From positions 1 to 64,000 of the forward strand of contig JACKLZ010000003.1 of the NCBI GenBank assembly GCA_024235675.1: 64,000 bases of DNA. Reading direction: 5' to 3'. The notes under the pieces were generated by a model. It saw nothing but the letters and a program-made list of their open reading frames with translations, had not been told where the DNA came from and made no database searches. The stretch comes from Zoogloeaceae bacterium. Its GTDB lineage: Bacteria; Pseudomonadota; Gammaproteobacteria; Burkholderiales; Rhodocyclaceae. Position 1 is the first letter of the stretch. The number at the start of each line of letters is the position of its first letter. Below are positions 62,652 to 64,000 of this stretch, piece by piece. The position numbers and the translations under genes were made by a program.

Positions 62652-63194
62652 TCAGTGGCCGGCGTAGTCGACCAGGGTAAAGAGTTCGAGGCCGGCGGCG
62701 CGCAGCAGCTCGGAGCCGCCCAGCTCGGGCAGATCGACAATGGCCGCGCCTTCAACGATGCTGCCGCCCAAGCGTTCGATCAGTTTTTTTGCGGCCATCA
62801 TGGTGCCGCCGGTGGCGATCAGGTCGTCGATGAGCAGCACCCGGTCGCCGGCCTTGACCGCGTCGGTGTGCAGCTCGACGGTGGCCGAGCCGTATTCGAG
62901 CTCGTATTCTTCCGACACGGTATCGAAGGGCAGCTTGCCTTTCTTGCGCACCGGCACGAAGCCGACGTTCAGTTCATGGGCGACGACCGCGCCGAGGATG
63001 AAGCCGCGCGCGTCGATGCCGGCAACCACGTCGATGTGCTGCGGCATGTAGCGCACCACCAGGGTCTGCACCATCAGCCGGAAGCTGACCGGGTCTTGCA
63101 GCACCGGGGTGATGTCGCGGAACTGCACGCCCGGCTGCGGCCAGTCGGCGACGGTGCGGATGTGTTGGCGGAGGATGTCGGCGGCGCTTTGCAT
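62652..63194 (-). CDS. apt: Adenine phosphoribosyltransferase
   Basis: 180 residues from ATG 63194, preceded by GAGGG; a GTG at 63212 overlapping the permease stop is less likely. The PRPP-binding motif is VLLIDDLIATGGTM; GIDARGFILGAVVAHEL and VPVRKKGKLPFDTVSEEYELEYG are typical of Apt. It makes AMP from adenine. Its upstream neighbour imports purine bases and the downstream gene handles hypoxanthine/guanine. Confidence 0.95.
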   Translation of the reverse strand: MQSAADILRQHIRTVADWPQPGVQFRDITPVLQDPVSFRLMVQTLVVRYMPQHIDVVAGIDARGFILGAVVAHELNVGFVPVRKKGKLPFDTVSEEYELEYGSATVELHTDAVKAGDRVLLIDDLIATGGTMMAAKKLIERLGGSIVEGAAIVDLPELGGSELLRAAGLELFTLVDYAGH

Positions 63195-63208
63195 GGTGTG
63201 GCCCTCGC

Positions 63209-64000
63209 TCACAGGAAGACGAACTTGACGAGGAACACGCCGGCAATCACCACCACGGCGATCGACAGGTCACGCGCGCGTCCGGCCAGCAGCTTGATGG
63301 CCACATAGCTGAGGAAGCCGAAGGCGATGCCGTGGGCTACCGAGAAGGTGAAGGGCATGGTGATGGCGGTGACCACGGCGGGCGCGGTTTCGGTCATGTC
63401 ATCCCAGTCGATTTCGGCCAGGCCGCGGGTCATCAGAATCGCGACATAGATGAGTGCCGGCGCGGTGGCGAAGGCGGGCACGCTGCCGGCCAGCGGGGCG
63501 AGCACCAGCGCGGCCAGGAAGCACAGGGCGACGACCACGGCGGTCAGGCCGGTGCGCCCGCCCACGGCGGTGCCGGCGGCCGATTCGATATAGGCGGTGG
63601 TGGACGAGGTGCCCATCATTGCACCGGCGGTAATGGCGGTGGAGTCGGACAGCAGGGCGCGCGACAGGCGCGGCAGCTTGCCGTCCTTGTCGAGCAGGCC
63701 GGCGCGGTGTGCCACGCCGATGAGGGTGCCCGAGGCGTCGAACAGCTCAACCAGGAAGAAGGTCATGATGACGGTGAGCAGGCCGGCATTGAGTGCGCCG
63801 GCGATGTCCATTTGCATCAGGGTGGGCATCAGCGAGGGCGGTGCGGCAAATACGCCACCGAAAGTGCTCTGTCCGGTGAGGATGCCGGCGACGGTCACCA
63901 CCAGGATGCCGATGATGATCGCGCCTGGCACCTTGCGGTAGGCCAGCGCGGCGATGAGGACGAAGCCGATGGCGGCGAAGATCGGACCCGGCGCATGGAG
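63209..64000 (-). CDS. NCS2-family purine-base permease, C-terminal part (cut by window edge)
   Basis: About 264 residues are in the window; the frame stays open to base 64000, so the N-terminus is missing. About six to seven membrane segments are seen, and the family block AMMGTSSTTAYIESAAGTAVGGRTGLTAVV is characteristic of the AzgA-like branch (adenine/guanine/hypoxanthine proton symport). It overlaps the GTG in front of apt. With apt and hpt it forms a purine salvage operon. Confidence 0.9.
   Translation of the reverse strand, partial: LHAPGPIFAAIGFVLIAALAYRKVPGAIIIGILVVTVAGILTGQSTFGGVFAAPPSLMPTLMQMDIAGALNAGLLTVIMTFFLVELFDASGTLIGVAHRAGLLDKDGKLPRLSRALLSDSTAITAGAMMGTSSTTAYIESAAGTAVGGRTGLTAVVVALCFLAALVLAPLAGSVPAFATAPALIYVAILMTRGLAEIDWDDMTETAPAVVTAITMPFTFSVAHGIAFGFLSYVAIKLLAGRARDLSIAVVVIAGVFLVKFVFL

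Overview
The window is high-GC bacterial chromosome. Several features point to a betaproteobacterium, most likely Rhodocyclales (Azoarcus/Thauera/Denitromonas-like): an S-adenosylhomocysteine riboswitch in front of ahcY with metF nearby, an nnrU gene, an hpt-apt-NCS2 permease cluster, DctBD/RpoN-type control of a TRAP transporter, and a two-partner-secreted giant adhesin. This assignment is an inference; no rRNA or tRNA gene is present to confirm it.

Layout. (1) 1-10.9 kb, all on the minus strand, is an orphan type VI secretion (T6SS) effector island. It runs from a complete VgrG spike through a DUF4123 adaptor, two tandem DUF3304 lipoproteins (probable immunity proteins), a DUF2235/Tle1-type lipase, a detached VgrG C-terminal piece, a Tle3-type alpha/beta-hydrolase and a Tli3-type immunity protein, and ends in a 5'-truncated second copy of the Tle3 gene that leaves the window. 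No T6SS core genes are present. (2) 11.0-18.4 kb is housekeeping sequence: tfoX-like, metF, tlyA-like, a nitrilase/acetyltransferase pair, ahcY with its riboswitch, a beta-hydroxyacid dehydrogenase and a Na+/Ca2+ exchanger. (3) 18.5-23.6 kb is accessory: a membrane-anchored C13 (legumain/caspase-like) peptidase, a small M15-like protein with a lipoprotein, a DsbA-like isomerase, two tandem copies of a structured non-coding repeat, and nnrU.

(4) 23.6-28.9 kb is an AT-rich island with four co-directional, tightly packed genes: a Dam-type adenine methyltransferase, a calcineurin-like phosphoesterase, an ORC/AAA-type ATPase and an unrecognised protein. It looks like an acquired defence cassette and is the best candidate in the window for an undescribed system. 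(5) 28.9-46.5 kb is a two-partner secretion pair: a TpsB transporter and a ~5,276-residue filamentous adhesin of the LktA/FHA type, with an FNR-like box upstream. (6) 47-54.6 kb holds a second Na+/Ca2+ exchanger, a LivJ/K binding protein, two tandem BamE-like lipoproteins, and a hybrid histidine kinase with an HD-GYP response regulator.

(7) 54.7-61.4 kb is a self-contained regulon: a palindrome plus a sigma-54 promoter precede a TAXI-type TRAP receptor and fused permease, followed by a DctB-like sensor kinase and a DctD/NtrC-like sigma-54 activator. An intrinsic terminator lies between receptor and permease. (8) 61.4-64 kb holds a PIN-domain protein preceded by a long palindrome, then hpt, apt and the end of an NCS2 purine permease that runs off the right edge.
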